From positions 310,001 through 374,000 of the forward strand of contig NZ_CP134949.1 in the NCBI RefSeq assembly GCF_032116555.1: a DNA stretch of 64,000 bases, written 5' to 3'. The notes beneath the pieces were generated by a model. It worked only from the letters and a program-made list of their open reading frames with translations. It searched no databases and was not told the DNA's origin. A program made the position numbers and the translations under genes. Source of the stretch: Halobaculum sp. XH14. Lineage in GTDB: Archaea; Halobacteriota; Halobacteria; Halobacteriales; Haloferacaceae. Of this stretch, positions 1-8,118 are shown one piece after another. Each line of letters begins with the position of its first letter. Position 1 is the stretch's first letter.

Positions 1-919
1 CGTAGGTGACGCCGACCGACCAGTCGCCCACCTCGTGCTCCTCGGCGCGCTCGACGGCCTTCTCGATGAGCAGCTCCTTCTCGACCCGGCGCTCGGCGAT
101 GTACTCCTCGACCGCGGGCGGGAGGTCGACGCCGTACGCGCCGACGACGGCGGCGTACTCCTCGGCGTCCGTCCAGTAGGCGTAGTCGGCGATGTCGTCG
201 CTGCGCTCGTCCTGCTTGAGCCAGAGGTCGTGGTCGCGGGTGACCGCGGCGAGTTCCGTGAAGCGCTCGGGGAACTCGTACTCGAGCGAGCGCAGGGTGA
301 CGTCCGTCGAGCACTCCTCCTCGCTGTCGCCGACCACGAGGTCGATGCCCAGTTCGCGGACCGACGCCATGAGCTCGTCGCCCCACTGGTGGTGGTCGAA
401 CCAGCGGACCCCGCCCGCGCGCTCGACGACCGTCCGCAGGTCGTCCTCGACGTACTCGAACGCGTCCGGACAGATGTCACAGACGAACACGTCGGCGTCG
501 GGTTCGAGGTACTCGGCGGCGTAGCCCAGGTCCTCCTCGAACGAGTGCGGGCCGGAGGGGAGCAGCGCGACTGCCGACTCGGGGAGGTCGTCCTCGTCCT
601 GCTCGGCGGCGGCGTCCGTGTCATCGTCGCCGTCCGTCTCGTCCGCGTCGTCCTCGTCGGCCAGGCGCTCGCGCAGTCGCTCCTCGAACGGGGCGACGTC
701 GAGCGCGGCGTCGTACGCCTCGCGGACGAGCGCGACACAGCCGAGGCCGTCGGCGTCCGAGTCGGTGATGACCACGACGCCCGCGCCCTCCAGCGCCTCC
801 CTCGCGCGCTCCTCGGCGAGGTCGTCGTCCAGCGAGTCGGGGTAGAAGAACCCCTCGCCGGGGAGCTTGGATCTGCGCTCCAGCGAGAGGGAGCCGGTGT
901 CGATGAGTTCGTCGTCCAT
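1..919 (-). CDS. DHH-family (RecJ-like) phosphoesterase, C-terminus cut off by the window edge
   Basis: The minus-strand frame starts at ATG 919-917 (MDDELIDTGSLSLERRSK) and stays open to base 1, so the 3' end lies outside. Two signatures of the DHH phosphoesterase superfamily are visible: VVITDSDADGLG near residue 50, the Asp-rich motif, and WFDHHQWGD near residue 175, the DHH motif; TRDHDLW follows later. These residues bind two metal ions in RecJ exonucleases and in nanoRNA/cyclic dinucleotide phosphodiesterases. A run of Asp/Glu between them is a typical halophilic insertion. The family assignment is firm. Whether the substrate is single-stranded DNA, short RNA or a nucleotide cannot be told without the C-terminal domain. 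Confidence 0.8.
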   Translation of the reverse strand, partial: MDDELIDTGSLSLERRSKLPGEGFFYPDSLDDDLAEERAREALEGAGVVVITDSDADGLGCVALVREAYDAALDVAPFEERLRERLADEDDADETDGDDDTDAAAEQDEDDLPESAVALLPSGPHSFEEDLGYAAEYLEPDADVFVCDICPDAFEYVEDDLRTVVERAGGVRWFDHHQWGDELMASVRELGIDLVVGDSEEECSTDVTLRSLEYEFPERFTELAAVTRDHDLWLKQDERSDDIADYAYWTDAEEYAAVVGAYGVDLPPAVEEYIAERRVEKELLIEKAVERAEEHEVGDWSVGVTY

Positions 920-1004
920 ACCCGACCGTCCACGCCGGACGTGAAAACGTCGGCGTTCGGCCGCGACGGGGCGGCGGTCGACTGGGTCCCGATCGGCTGC
1001 CCGC

Positions 1005-1439
1005 TTACTCGGCTGCGCCCTGGAGCTGCCGGACGGTCAACACCGGCGTCGGGCAGGTGCGAACGACCCGTTCGGCGACGCTGCCGATGAGAAAGCGGTT
1101 CTCGCCGTGTCGGCCGCGGGTGCCCGTGGCGACGACGTCCGCGCCGATCTCGCGGGCGTACTCGCCGATCTCGTTGGCGGGGCGACCCTCCCGGACGACG
1201 GCGGTCACGTCGCGCTCGGTCCGCGCCTGGACGTCGACGATGGCCTCGCCGCCGCGCTCCTGGAGCGCGTGGCGCATGTCCTCGCGGACGGCGTCGGGCG
1301 AGGAGTCGACCTCGCCGGCGTCGACGACGTACAGCGCGTGGACCGCCGCGTCGAACCTGTCGGCGAGGTCGAGCGCGACGTCCACCGCTCGCCCGACGCT
1401 CTCGGAGCCGTCGGTGGCGATGACGATGGTGTCGAACAT
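1005..1439 (-). CDS. Universal stress protein UspA family
   Basis: This is a 144-residue single-domain protein, the usual size for one Usp domain. It opens with the beta1 segment FDTIVIATDGSES, whose Asp10 contacts adenine in ATP-binding members. It contains the full nucleotide loop G-x2-G-x9-G-S (Gly106, Gly109, Gly119, Ser120), so it belongs to the ATP-binding type. Such proteins are cytoplasmic dimers linked to stress survival, and their molecular role is usually unknown. It is a single gene, in the same direction as the DHH gene but separated from it by 85 bp. Confidence 0.9.
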   Translation of the reverse strand: MFDTIVIATDGSESVGRAVDVALDLADRFDAAVHALYVVDAGEVDSSPDAVREDMRHALQERGGEAIVDVQARTERDVTAVVREGRPANEIGEYAREIGADVVATGTRGRHGENRFLIGSVAERVVRTCPTPVLTVRQLQGAAE

Positions 1440-1557
1440 TACGAACTCCCTCGTCCGTTCGCGTCTTAAATCCCTGCAAGTTTCGCGTTGCGAGTGCGGA
1501 GCGGATGTCAGTCGAGAGGGCGTAACTGTTATTCGTACACAAATTCAACACGACCAC

Positions 1558-1848
1558 ATGTCAGAGGCCGATACGCCGCCGGACAAGACGACCGTGAACA
1601 TCCGAATGACGGAGACGTTCCTCGCCGACGTCGACGGGACGTGGAAGGAGTTCGGCTACAACAGCCGAAGCGAGTTCATCCGTGACGCGCTCCGCGACGC
1701 CGTCAAGCACCCCGAGTTCAACCGCGCGGATCTGAAGGCGATGCTCGCGGGCGAGGCCGAGATCCGGGAGGGCCGGACGTACTCCAGCGACGAGGTGAAG
1801 GACAAGTACGGGCTCCACGCTGACGCGGTCGACGAGCACGACGAATGA
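1558..1848 (+). CDS. Ribbon-helix-helix antitoxin of a RelE-type toxin-antitoxin pair
   Basis: The 96-residue protein starts at ATG 1558. The N-terminal part, residues about 11-50 (TTVNIRMTETFLADVDGTW then SRSEFIRDALRDAV), is a ribbon-helix-helix DNA-binding domain: a beta strand with alternating polar residues followed by two helices. The C-terminal half is charged and probably wraps the toxin. The stop codon overlaps the start of the next gene (ATGA at 1845-1848), the usual layout of an antitoxin-toxin operon. An AT-containing stretch at about 1527-1535 lies 27 bp before the ATG and can serve as TATA box of a leaderless transcript. By analogy with the family, the protein should repress this promoter; no clear operator palindrome was seen. 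Confidence 0.8.
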   Translation: MSEADTPPDKTTVNIRMTETFLADVDGTWKEFGYNSRSEFIRDALRDAVKHPEFNRADLKAMLAGEAEIREGRTYSSDEVKDKYGLHADAVDEHDE

Positions 1849-2126
1849 GCGAGGGGTGGGACTGGCGGCTCACCGAACGGGCCATGAGACAGTTCGACGG
1901 ACTCGACGACTACGCTCGCGAACGGATCACGTCCAAACTGGACGACGTCGTCGACGACCCGTGGCGCGAGCCCGCCGACTACCTCGAACCGCTCTCGGGA
2001 GCCCCACATCAGAAGCTTCGAGTTGGACCGTTCCGTCTCGGTTGCAGGGCGAATCAAGACGAGACGGTGCTCTGGGTGCTCACTATCAAGAAACGCGGTG
2101 GCGACGCCTACCGGAGCGACGACTGA
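1845..2126 (+). CDS. RelE/ParE-superfamily toxin
   Basis: This 93-residue basic protein is translated from an ATG that overlaps the antitoxin stop by four bases, so the two are probably translationally coupled. The C-terminal half has the RelE/ParE fold signature: KLRVGPFRLGCRANQDE, then a hydrophobic strand VLWVLTIKKRGG ending in DAYR, where conserved Arg and the final Tyr-Arg contribute to RNA cleavage in RelE enzymes. The size and gene order match archaeal RelBE-type modules. Whether it is a ribosome-dependent mRNA nuclease (RelE) or a gyrase poison (ParE) cannot be told from sequence; the RelE side is more usual in archaea. Confidence 0.78.
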   Translation: MSEGWDWRLTERAMRQFDGLDDYARERITSKLDDVVDDPWREPADYLEPLSGAPHQKLRVGPFRLGCRANQDETVLWVLTIKKRGGDAYRSDD

Positions 2127-2140
2127 GACGGCCCTCGAAG

Positions 2141-2743
2141 CTACAACTGCTCGACGCTCCCGCCGTCGTCCCGCTCGCGGAACACCTGCCCGTCGATGAG
2201 CGTCACCATCGTCTCCTCGTCCTGCCAGGCGGTCGGCGAGACCTTGGCCTTCCGGCAGACCCGCGAGAGGAACTGCTCCTTGCTCCAGCCGTTCTCGACC
2301 GGGATCGTCGGGTAGAGCCAGCCGTGCTTGTCGCCCTGGTCGATGGCGACCCCGTGGCGGCCCAGTTCGAGGTCGGAGACGGGATCGTTGGTGAGCGTGA
2401 CGTTCGAGACGATACAGGCGGAGACGAGAATCGAGTCCAGTTCCTTCGGTTCGACTTCGGAGCCGCCCGAGTCGGACGAGGCGGCCTTGATCGCGGCGTC
2501 GACGATGGCGTGACCGAGCTGTTCTTTCCCTCGATACGAGCCGGCACAGCCCCGCATTCGGCCACGACCGCGTGTGGACTGGAGGCGAACGAACGCCCCC
2601 GTTCGGGCGTAGAAGGCGTCGCGCATGCTCCCCGGATGTTCGCGCTGTCCGTGGAGAACGTACGATTCGACGGCTTCCCGAGCGAGTTCGACCGCACGAT
2701 CACCGTCCTCGTAGGTGAGCTGAACGGTCTGCGCCTCGGACAT
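2141..2743 (-). CDS. AMMECR1-domain protein (TIGR00296 family)
   Basis: This is a 200-residue protein. The start at ATG 2743 is preferred over an upstream in-frame codon at 2773 because MSEAQTVQLT matches the usual length and an AT-rich motif (GTTGAAG on the minus strand) lies about 25 bp before it. The family signature MRGCAGS is at residues 63-69, a conserved Arg-Gly-Cys (LRGC in the human protein) proposed to form an active site. The fold is conserved from archaea to man, and its biochemical role is not established. The gene is convergent with the toxin-antitoxin pair, 14 bp away. In many archaea the gene stands near a DUF memo/AMMECR1 cluster, which is not the case here. Confidence 0.88.
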   Translation of the reverse strand: MSEAQTVQLTYEDGDRAVELAREAVESYVLHGQREHPGSMRDAFYARTGAFVRLQSTRGRGRMRGCAGSYRGKEQLGHAIVDAAIKAASSDSGGSEVEPKELDSILVSACIVSNVTLTNDPVSDLELGRHGVAIDQGDKHGWLYPTIPVENGWSKEQFLSRVCRKAKVSPTAWQDEETMVTLIDGQVFRERDDGGSVEQL

Positions 2744-3063
2744 GGACCAGTTAACGGGACACGCCGACTTCAACCCTTCCCTTCATGTGCAGGACCGTTA
2801 TGGACCGTACAACCGTCCCACAGGGAGGGCCTAGCCGCCAGTAGTGTCGAACTACTCACACCGGTTCGCGCCCGATTCGCGCTCGACTCTCGCTCGGTCC
2901 CCTCTCGACCACGTTCGAACCGGATCCGATTCCCGTCGAACCGATACCCCCGGCCTCGACCCGCTTTCTATCGACCACCCGACGGCCGCGGTGACGGCCC
3001 CCCGGACGCCTCCCGACGAACCCACGGCGAACCGCTTAAACCACGATGCGGCCTAGGTGCTGA
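2744..3063. other. Intergenic region upstream of rnpB
   Basis: About 320 bases between the divergent AMMECR1 gene and the RNase P RNA. I see no convincing reading frame. The last 30 bases hold the rnpB promoter, and the first 40 hold the probable AMMECR1 promoter. Confidence 0.5.
3034..3042 (+). promoter_or_regulatory. TATA box of rnpB
   Basis: GCTTAAACC lies about 26 bp before the predicted 5' end of the RNase P RNA, the normal archaeal TATA spacing. Confidence 0.6.
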
Positions 3064-3504
3064 CGGCAGAGGGAGCCCGATCCCCGTGCGTCCTCGGGCG
3101 GTGAGCCGGCGTCCGCGCCGCGACCGCCCGACGAGGCATGAGGAAAGTCCCCCCACCGCCCGAACGGGCGACCGGGCGCAAGCCCGGAGCCGGAGACGGC
3201 TGGCGCTGGAACAGAAACGAGACCACCCGGCTCGACCGATGAGGTCCGCGAACCGACCCGCGAGGGGAGGGAGCTAACCGACCGAGGGCGGAGTCGCGGC
3301 GGGCGTCCTGCTCGCCCGGCTCCACGAGACCTCGCGTCTCGTCGACGGCCGGGAACGGATGGAACGGCGAATCCTCGCCGGTGCAAGTCCGCGCCGACGG
3401 GGCCTCGTGCCCCCGATGGTAGTTCGGGCCGCCGCTTCGCGGCATGGCGCGGACGCGTAGCCGAATGTCGGGACGAACAGAAGGGGGCTTACTCCCCTCA
3501 GCCG
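3064..3504 (+). ncRNA. rnpB: RNase P RNA, archaeal type A
   Basis: This is the catalytic RNA of ribonuclease P, which removes 5' leaders from tRNA precursors. Two universal conserved regions are visible in the right order. CR-I is GAGGAAAGTCC at about 3139-3149, including the 5' strand of helix P4. CR-V is ACAGAAGGGGGCTTA at about 3477-3491, including its 3' strand. The ends pair to form P1: CGGCAGAGGGAG at 3064-3075 against ACTCCCCTCAGCCG at 3491-3504, with few mismatches. The resulting length of about 441 nt is close to known haloarchaeal RNase P RNAs (about 435 nt). Exact ends are inferred from P1 and the TATA box. The several frames that read through this segment are chance open frames in GC-rich DNA. 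Confidence 0.93.
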
Positions 3505-3642
3505 CTCACGACGGCGAGCGACGGCTCCGCCCGTGGGTCGTGGGGAGAATCCTCGCGGCACCGTCAGTCCGTCCGACGGTGGTCGTGCGAGAGTCTGACA
3601 CATACCCGGCGGACTAAAAGGCGTGGAGTGCCAAGCAGGCAC

Positions 3643-3936
3643 GTGGACAGTCGAGAACTGACGACGGCGCTCGAACGCGAGTTCGGCGGCGAGGAGCCTC
3701 ACCGGCGGGTCGTCGCCCGCCAGGCGCGGGACCTCGCGGACGCCGGCAAGCTGGAGGCCGACCGCGGCGAGCCGCTCACGGCCGCCGACGTCGTGAACAA
3801 CATGGCGGACGCCCCCGACGACAAGGACCTCGTCGAGCGGTGGAACTGGTGGCTGGGCTCGCTCGAGACCGCCTACGGCGGCTACGACCGGTTCACCGTC
3901 CGATTCGTCGACGACGGGCCGGACGTGAACGCGTAG
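3643..3936 (+). CDS. Small conserved haloarchaeal protein downstream of rnpB, function unknown
   Basis: The product is 97 residues, beginning VDSRELTTALERE. The GTG at 3643 is chosen because a TATA-like CTAAAAG at 3614-3620 stands about 26 bp upstream, making it the likely start of a leaderless mRNA; an in-frame GTG at 3628 lies too close to the TATA box. The protein is acidic, mostly helical, and has a WNWWLGSLETAYGGYDRF patch near the C-terminus. I do not recognise a characterised family. It directly follows the RNase P RNA on the same strand, and I have the impression that this pairing recurs in haloarchaea, but I cannot verify it here. Confidence 0.7.
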   Translation: MDSRELTTALEREFGGEEPHRRVVARQARDLADAGKLEADRGEPLTAADVVNNMADAPDDKDLVERWNWWLGSLETAYGGYDRFTVRFVDDGPDVNA

Positions 3937-4019
3937 CGCGGCCGTCCCCCGTGTTTCAGCCCTCCGGATTTCGCCTCCTCTTCATCGGCCGGACCCCCGG
4001 AGTCGACACGCCGACGGTC

Positions 4020-4134
4020 GCGCCGAGGTGAGGTCGGTAGTCGCGCCGAGGTGAGGTCGGTAGTCGCGCCGAGGTGAGGTCGGTAGTCGCGCCGAGGTGA
4101 GGTCGGTAGTCGCGCCCTGATGACTGTGGCAGTC
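4020..4134 (+). repeat. Tandem repeat, 23 bp unit, four perfect copies plus one degenerate
   Basis: The unit GCGCCGAGGTGAGGTCGGTA plus GTC occurs at 4020-4042, 4043-4065, 4066-4088 and 4089-4111 without a mismatch. A fifth 23-bp segment (4112-4134) keeps GCGCC at its start and AGTC at its end but has diverged inside. The array fills most of the gap between the small rnpB neighbour and the MBL hydrolase gene. The unit length is not a multiple of three, so it is not a coding repeat. Exact copies beside one decayed copy suggest recent slippage expansion. Confidence 0.95.
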
Positions 4135-4211
4135 ACGCCGTGCGACGACGTGGACCGCCGGCGAACACGCCGTGGGCAACCCTTTTGACTCGCGCTCGCG
4201 CCTCTGGATGC

Positions 4212-5120
4212 ATGGAGCCCGGCGACGTGGAGGCGGTCCCCGGCACCACCGACCTCTACTACCTCGACACGGGGATGTACGACACCGCGAACTACGGGGC
4301 CGTCTACGTCATCGACGCCGAGCGGCCCGCCGTCGTCGACACCGGCATCGGCACGAACCGCGAGTACCTCTTCGACGCGCTCGAGGAACTGAACGTCGTC
4401 CCCGACCTGATCCTCCCGACCCACGTCCACCTCGACCACGCCGGGGGGGCCGGGTTCCTCGCGGAGGCGTTCCCGGACGCGACGGTGATGACCCACGAGA
4501 TCGGCGTCCCGCACCTCGTCGACCCCGGGCGGCTCGTCGAGGGAACGAGGGCCGCCGTCGGCGAGCAGTGGCGGTACTACGTCGAGCCGGAGCCGATCCC
4601 CGAGGACCGCATCGAGCCGCTCTCGGGCGGCGAGACGCTCGACCTGGGCGACCGGGCCCTCGACGTCCACCACGCGCCGGGCCACGCCCCCCACCAGGTG
4701 TTCTTCCACGACCGCGGCGACGACGTGGTGTTCACGGCCGACGCGGCGGGCGTCTACGTCCCGCAACTCGACGAGGTGCGCCAGACGTCGCCGCCGTCGG
4801 CGTTCAACATGGACGCGTGTCACGAGGACGTCGACGCCATCCGCGCGCTCGACCCGCGTATCCTCTGTTTCGGCCACTTCGGTCCCCGCGAGTTCGACGA
4901 CGACTTTCTCGCGGAGTACAAGCGGACGCTGCTGGAGTGGGTCGAGGCCGTGAAGCGGAAACGCGAGGAACTCGGCGACGACGAGGCGGTCGTCGAGCAC
5001 TTCGCGGCCCACGCCCAGGAGCGGTTCGTCGACTGCTGGGGCGAGCGGAAGGCCCGCGCCGAGGAGCGCCTGAACGCCCGCGGCGTCCTCGCGTACCTGG
5101 ACTACGTCGAGGAGAACTGA
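4212..5120 (+). CDS. MBL-fold metallo-hydrolase
   Basis: This 302-residue protein has the metallo-beta-lactamase fold. The metal motif HVHLDH is at residues 71-76, followed by Gly-Gly; further ligands are likely His in DVHHAPGHAPH and Asp in VFTADAAG, and the last His in CFGHFGP. This is the ligand set of the glyoxalase II-like subgroup, normally a two-zinc or iron hydrolase. A C-terminal helical segment after residue 240 is charged and may form an additional domain. ATG 4212 begins MEPGDVEAVPGTTDL; a CCCTTTTGAC element sits about 30 bp before it. The substrate is unknown; thioesters, lactones or phosphodiesters are all possible in this fold. Confidence 0.85.
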   Translation: MEPGDVEAVPGTTDLYYLDTGMYDTANYGAVYVIDAERPAVVDTGIGTNREYLFDALEELNVVPDLILPTHVHLDHAGGAGFLAEAFPDATVMTHEIGVPHLVDPGRLVEGTRAAVGEQWRYYVEPEPIPEDRIEPLSGGETLDLGDRALDVHHAPGHAPHQVFFHDRGDDVVFTADAAGVYVPQLDEVRQTSPPSAFNMDACHEDVDAIRALDPRILCFGHFGPREFDDDFLAEYKRTLLEWVEAVKRKREELGDDEAVVEHFAAHAQERFVDCWGERKARAEERLNARGVLAYLDYVEEN

Positions 5121-5167
5121 GACCCTCCAGGGACGTCCCCTGCGGTACTGAGACGGACGTACGGTAG

Positions 5168-5174
5168 CTTTATC
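5168..5174 (+). promoter_or_regulatory. TATA box upstream of the micro-ORF and the DUF2306-type gene
   Basis: CTTTATC lies 28 bp before ATG 5199 and 75 bp before the GTG at 5245. With normal archaeal spacing the transcript would begin at the ATG of the 17-codon frame rather than at the membrane protein start. Confidence 0.45.
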
Positions 5175-5198
5175 CGGCGCTCGTCGAATCTCACGACG

Positions 5199-5252
5199 AT
5201 GCGACACGTCGGGGGCTCGTCGGGGAATCGCGGCCGATCAGGGGGTGAGTGA
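5199..5252 (+). other. Possible leaderless 17-codon micro-ORF ending on the next start
   Basis: ATG 5199 sits at the expected transcript 5' end. The frame encodes MRHVGGSSGNRGRSGGE and stops with TGA 5250-5252, overlapping the GTG start region (5245 or 5254) of the downstream membrane protein. It may serve translational coupling rather than make a functional peptide. Similar arrangements occur at 8104, 12877 and 18769. Confidence 0.3.
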
Positions 5253-5907
5253 CGTGCAGGCGCTCCCGTCGGCGGTCGGCGAGGTGACGCTCGGACTCCA
5301 CGTTCTGGCGGGCGTTCTCGCGCTGTTCGCGGGTGCCGGCGCGTTCCTGACGAGCAAGGGCGGGACGCGGCACCGCCGCCTGGGCCGGACGTACGTGTAC
5401 GCGATGGCGTTCGTCGTCACGTCGGCGCTGGCGCTGTTCGCCCTCGACCCGACGCCGACCCGCCAGTTCCTCGCGCTCGTCGCGGTGTTCAGCTTCTACT
5501 TCGTGTTCTCGGGCTACCGCGTCCTCTCCCGAAAGCGGCCGACCGACGGCCCGGAATCGGTCGACTGGGCCGCCGTCGGACTGCTGACCGCGGCCGGCGC
5601 GGGCCTCGTGCTGATGGGCGGAGCGCGTCTCCTCGACGGCTCCTCGTTCGGGACGGTGATGCTCGTCTTCGGCGCCATCGGGACGGGGTTCGGGCTCAGC
5701 GACGCCCGCGCCTACCGCGTGGGCGACCCCGAGCCCCGGGCCTGGTTCTTCCAGCACCTCTCCCGGATGAGCGCGGGCTACATCGCCACCGTGACCGCCT
5801 TCTCGACGGTGAACTTCCTGTTTCTCCCGCCGATCGCCCGCTGGCTCTGGCCGACGCTCGTGGGCTCGCCCGCGATCTACTTGCTGGCGCGGCGATACGA
5901 GGCCTGA
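5245..5907 (+). CDS. DUF2306-like integral membrane protein
   Basis: The product has 220 residues and about seven hydrophobic segments (roughly residues 13-35, 52-70, 74-90, 107-125, 132-150, 166-190 and 195-215). The N-terminal half carries the pattern LHVLAGVLALFAGAGAF then GGTRHRRLGRTYVYAM, the typical HxxxG and R-H-R-x-x-G motif of DUF2306-type predicted membrane proteins, in which conserved His could bind a metal or haem. The start is uncertain: GTG 5245 gives VSDVQALPSAV, GTG 5254 gives VQALPSAV. Both follow a micro-ORF that ends here. The function of the family is unknown. Confidence 0.75.
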   Translation: MSDVQALPSAVGEVTLGLHVLAGVLALFAGAGAFLTSKGGTRHRRLGRTYVYAMAFVVTSALALFALDPTPTRQFLALVAVFSFYFVFSGYRVLSRKRPTDGPESVDWAAVGLLTAAGAGLVLMGGARLLDGSSFGTVMLVFGAIGTGFGLSDARAYRVGDPEPRAWFFQHLSRMSAGYIATVTAFSTVNFLFLPPIARWLWPTLVGSPAIYLLARRYEA

Positions 5908-6043
5908 GTCCGGGCCACCGATACGAGCTTCGGGCTCCGGAGCGCGGGATGCCGGGTGAGAACCGGCGAACGCGCCCGGAAACCCGTGACAACGGGCGCC
6001 GAGTGGGGGCACCGTTAAGACCCCGCCATCGCCACACGTTCGC

Positions 6044-7972
6044 ATGGACTGGAGGCAGGCCGAACGCGAGTACGAGCCCGACGTGACGCGCGACTCGCTG
6101 GCGGCGACGTTCGACGCGAGCGCCCGGCGCAACGCCGACCGGGTCGCCCAGCGCTACAAGGGGGGCGTGTACGACCGCTCGCTCGTCCGCGAGGGCGTCG
6201 TCGACGCCGCGCCCGAGGGCGACTACGCGGACCTAACGTACGGCGAGGTGCACGACCTCGTCCGGCGGCTCTCGGCGGGGTTTCGCGACCTGGGCGTCGC
6301 GCCCGGCGACCGCGTCGGCATCTTCGCCCACACGCGGATGGAGTGGGCCCAGTCGGACTTCGCGCTGCTGGGCGCCGGCGGCGTCGTCACGACCGTCTAC
6401 ACCTCCTCGTCGCGGAGCCAGGTTCGCCACCTGCTCTCGGACCCCGGCGCCTCGGGCGTCGTCGTCGAGGACCGCGAACTGCTGGACCGGGTGCTCGCGG
6501 TGGAGGATGACCTCTCGCTGGAGTTCGTGGTGCTGCTCGACGGCGAGCCGCACGAACGCGAGGACGTCCACACGCTCGGCGAGGTCCACGACCGCGGCGC
6601 GGCGCTGGATCCGGGCGACGGCTGGGTCGTCGACCGCGACCTGGACGACCTCGCCAGCCTCATCTACACCTCCGGCACCACGGGCACCCCGAAGGGCGTG
6701 GAGCTCACCCACCGGAACTTCCTCGCCAACGTCGACCAGTGCATGCGCCGGTTCGGCCCGCGCCCGGACAAGGCCGAGGCGGGCGTCCCCGCCATCGACG
6801 AGACGACCGTCGGGCTGTCGTTCCTCCCGCTCGCACACGTGTTCGAGCGGCTCGCGGGCCACTTCATGATGTTCTCGGCGGGCGCGACCGTCGCCTACGC
6901 CGAGTCGCCCGACACGCTCCGCGAGGACTTCGGGCTCGTCCGTCCCACGACGGCGACGAGCGTACCGCGCGTCTACGAGAAGCTGTACGCGGCGATCCGC
7001 GAGCAGGCGTCGGAGTCGAGCGTGAAAGAGCGGATATTCGAGTGGGCGACCGACGTCGGCCGCGAGCACCACCGCGCCGACGACCCCGGGTTCGGCCTGC
7101 GGACGCGCTACCGGATCGCCGACCGGCTCGTCTTCTCCAGCGTGAAGGAGGCGCTGGGCGGCAACGTCGACTTCTTCATCTCCGGCGGCGGGTCGCTGTC
7201 GGCGGACCTGTGTGAACTGTACCACGGGATGGACGTCCCCATCCTCGAGGGGTACGGCCTCACCGAGACCGCCCCGGTCGTGGCCGCGAACCCGCCCGAG
7301 GAGCCGAAAGTCGGCACCATCGGCCCGCCGGTCGTCGACGTGGACGTGAAGGTCGACCCGACCATCGCCGGCAACACGGACGACGCGGCGGGGGAGGTCG
7401 GCGAACTGCTCGTGAAGGGGCCGAACGTGTTCCGCGGCTACCACAACCTTCCCGAGGAGACGGACGCGGCGTTCGACGACGATGACTGGTTCCGGACCGG
7501 CGACGTGGTCGAGATCCGGCCGGACGGCTATATCGCGTTCCGGGAGCGGGCGAAGCAACTGATGAAGCTCTCGACCGGGAAGTACGTCCCGCCAGGGGCG
7601 ATCGAGGACGCCTTCGCGGCCTCCGAGTACGTCGAGCAGGCGATGGTGCTCGGGGACGCCCGGAAGTTCGTCTCGGCGCTCATCGTCCCCGCGATGCCGG
7701 CGATCAGGGAGTGGGCGGAGGCGAACGGCGTCGACCTCCCCGCGGACGCCGACGCCGTCTGCCGGAACGACGAGGTCCGCGTGCTCGTCCAGTCGGAGGT
7801 CGACCGGGTGAACGAGTCGTTCGAACCCCACGAACAGATCAAGCAGTTCCGACTCGTCCCCGAGGAGTTCACCGAGGAGAACGACCTGCTCACCCCGACG
7901 ATGAAGAAGAAGCGCCGGAACATCCTGGACCGCTACGCGGAGGCCGTCGACGTCCTGTACGAGGGGCCCTGA
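6044..7972 (+). CDS. AMP-forming acyl-CoA synthetase (long-chain fatty-acid-CoA ligase type)
   Basis: This 642-residue member of the adenylate-forming superfamily activates a carboxylic acid with ATP and joins it to CoA. The P-loop-like A3 motif YTSGTTGTPKG is at about residue 208. The A5 motif GYGLTETAP is near 403, and the A7/A8 motif WFRTGDVVEI near 485, followed by the hinge. The catalytic lysine of the C-terminal domain is expected in MKLSTGKYVPPGAIE near 508; the KLSTGKYVPP form is typical of long-chain FadD-like ligases. A TTAAG element at 6014-6019 lies about 28 bp before the ATG, so the mRNA is probably leaderless. It is probably a fatty-acid ligase; chain length is not predictable. 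Confidence 0.88.
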   Translation: MDWRQAEREYEPDVTRDSLAATFDASARRNADRVAQRYKGGVYDRSLVREGVVDAAPEGDYADLTYGEVHDLVRRLSAGFRDLGVAPGDRVGIFAHTRMEWAQSDFALLGAGGVVTTVYTSSSRSQVRHLLSDPGASGVVVEDRELLDRVLAVEDDLSLEFVVLLDGEPHEREDVHTLGEVHDRGAALDPGDGWVVDRDLDDLASLIYTSGTTGTPKGVELTHRNFLANVDQCMRRFGPRPDKAEAGVPAIDETTVGLSFLPLAHVFERLAGHFMMFSAGATVAYAESPDTLREDFGLVRPTTATSVPRVYEKLYAAIREQASESSVKERIFEWATDVGREHHRADDPGFGLRTRYRIADRLVFSSVKEALGGNVDFFISGGGSLSADLCELYHGMDVPILEGYGLTETAPVVAANPPEEPKVGTIGPPVVDVDVKVDPTIAGNTDDAAGEVGELLVKGPNVFRGYHNLPEETDAAFDDDDWFRTGDVVEIRPDGYIAFRERAKQLMKLSTGKYVPPGAIEDAFAASEYVEQAMVLGDARKFVSALIVPAMPAIREWAEANGVDLPADADAVCRNDEVRVLVQSEVDRVNESFEPHEQIKQFRLVPEEFTEENDLLTPTMKKKRRNILDRYAEAVDVLYEGP

Positions 7973-8103
7973 CGTCCGGCATCGTTCACGGAATCGTAAC
8001 ATAGTTGTCCGTTCTTCTGGATTCGCCATCCAACCACGGCCGCCGCTGTCGAAACACCCCCGTAACGGTGGACTTATCAGATTCGGACGGATACCCGAGC
8101 CTA

Positions 8104-8118
8104 ATGGAGGGGCGATAG
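8104..8118 (+). other. Possible leaderless 4-codon micro-ORF (MEGR) ending on the antiporter GTG
   Basis: A TATA-like CTTATCA at about 8073-8079 is 28 bp before ATG 8104. The frame ATG GAG GGG CGA TAG stops at 8116-8118, where TAG shares its last base with the GTG start at 8118. GGAGGGG inside it can also serve as Shine-Dalgarno for that GTG. Confidence 0.35.

Noticed and set aside
35-1090. Long plus-strand open frame across the DHH and UspA genes
   Set aside because: It is antisense to two clear minus-strand genes, is full of Val, Leu, Gly and Arg repeats and lacks any family motif.
1856-3277. 473-codon plus-strand frame through the toxin gene, the AMMECR1 gene and rnpB
   Set aside because: It overlaps real genes in other frames and the RNase P RNA. 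High GC content makes stop codons rare, so such frames are expected.
3960-4140. Possible CRISPR array at the 23-bp repeats
   Set aside because: The units are directly adjacent with no spacers.
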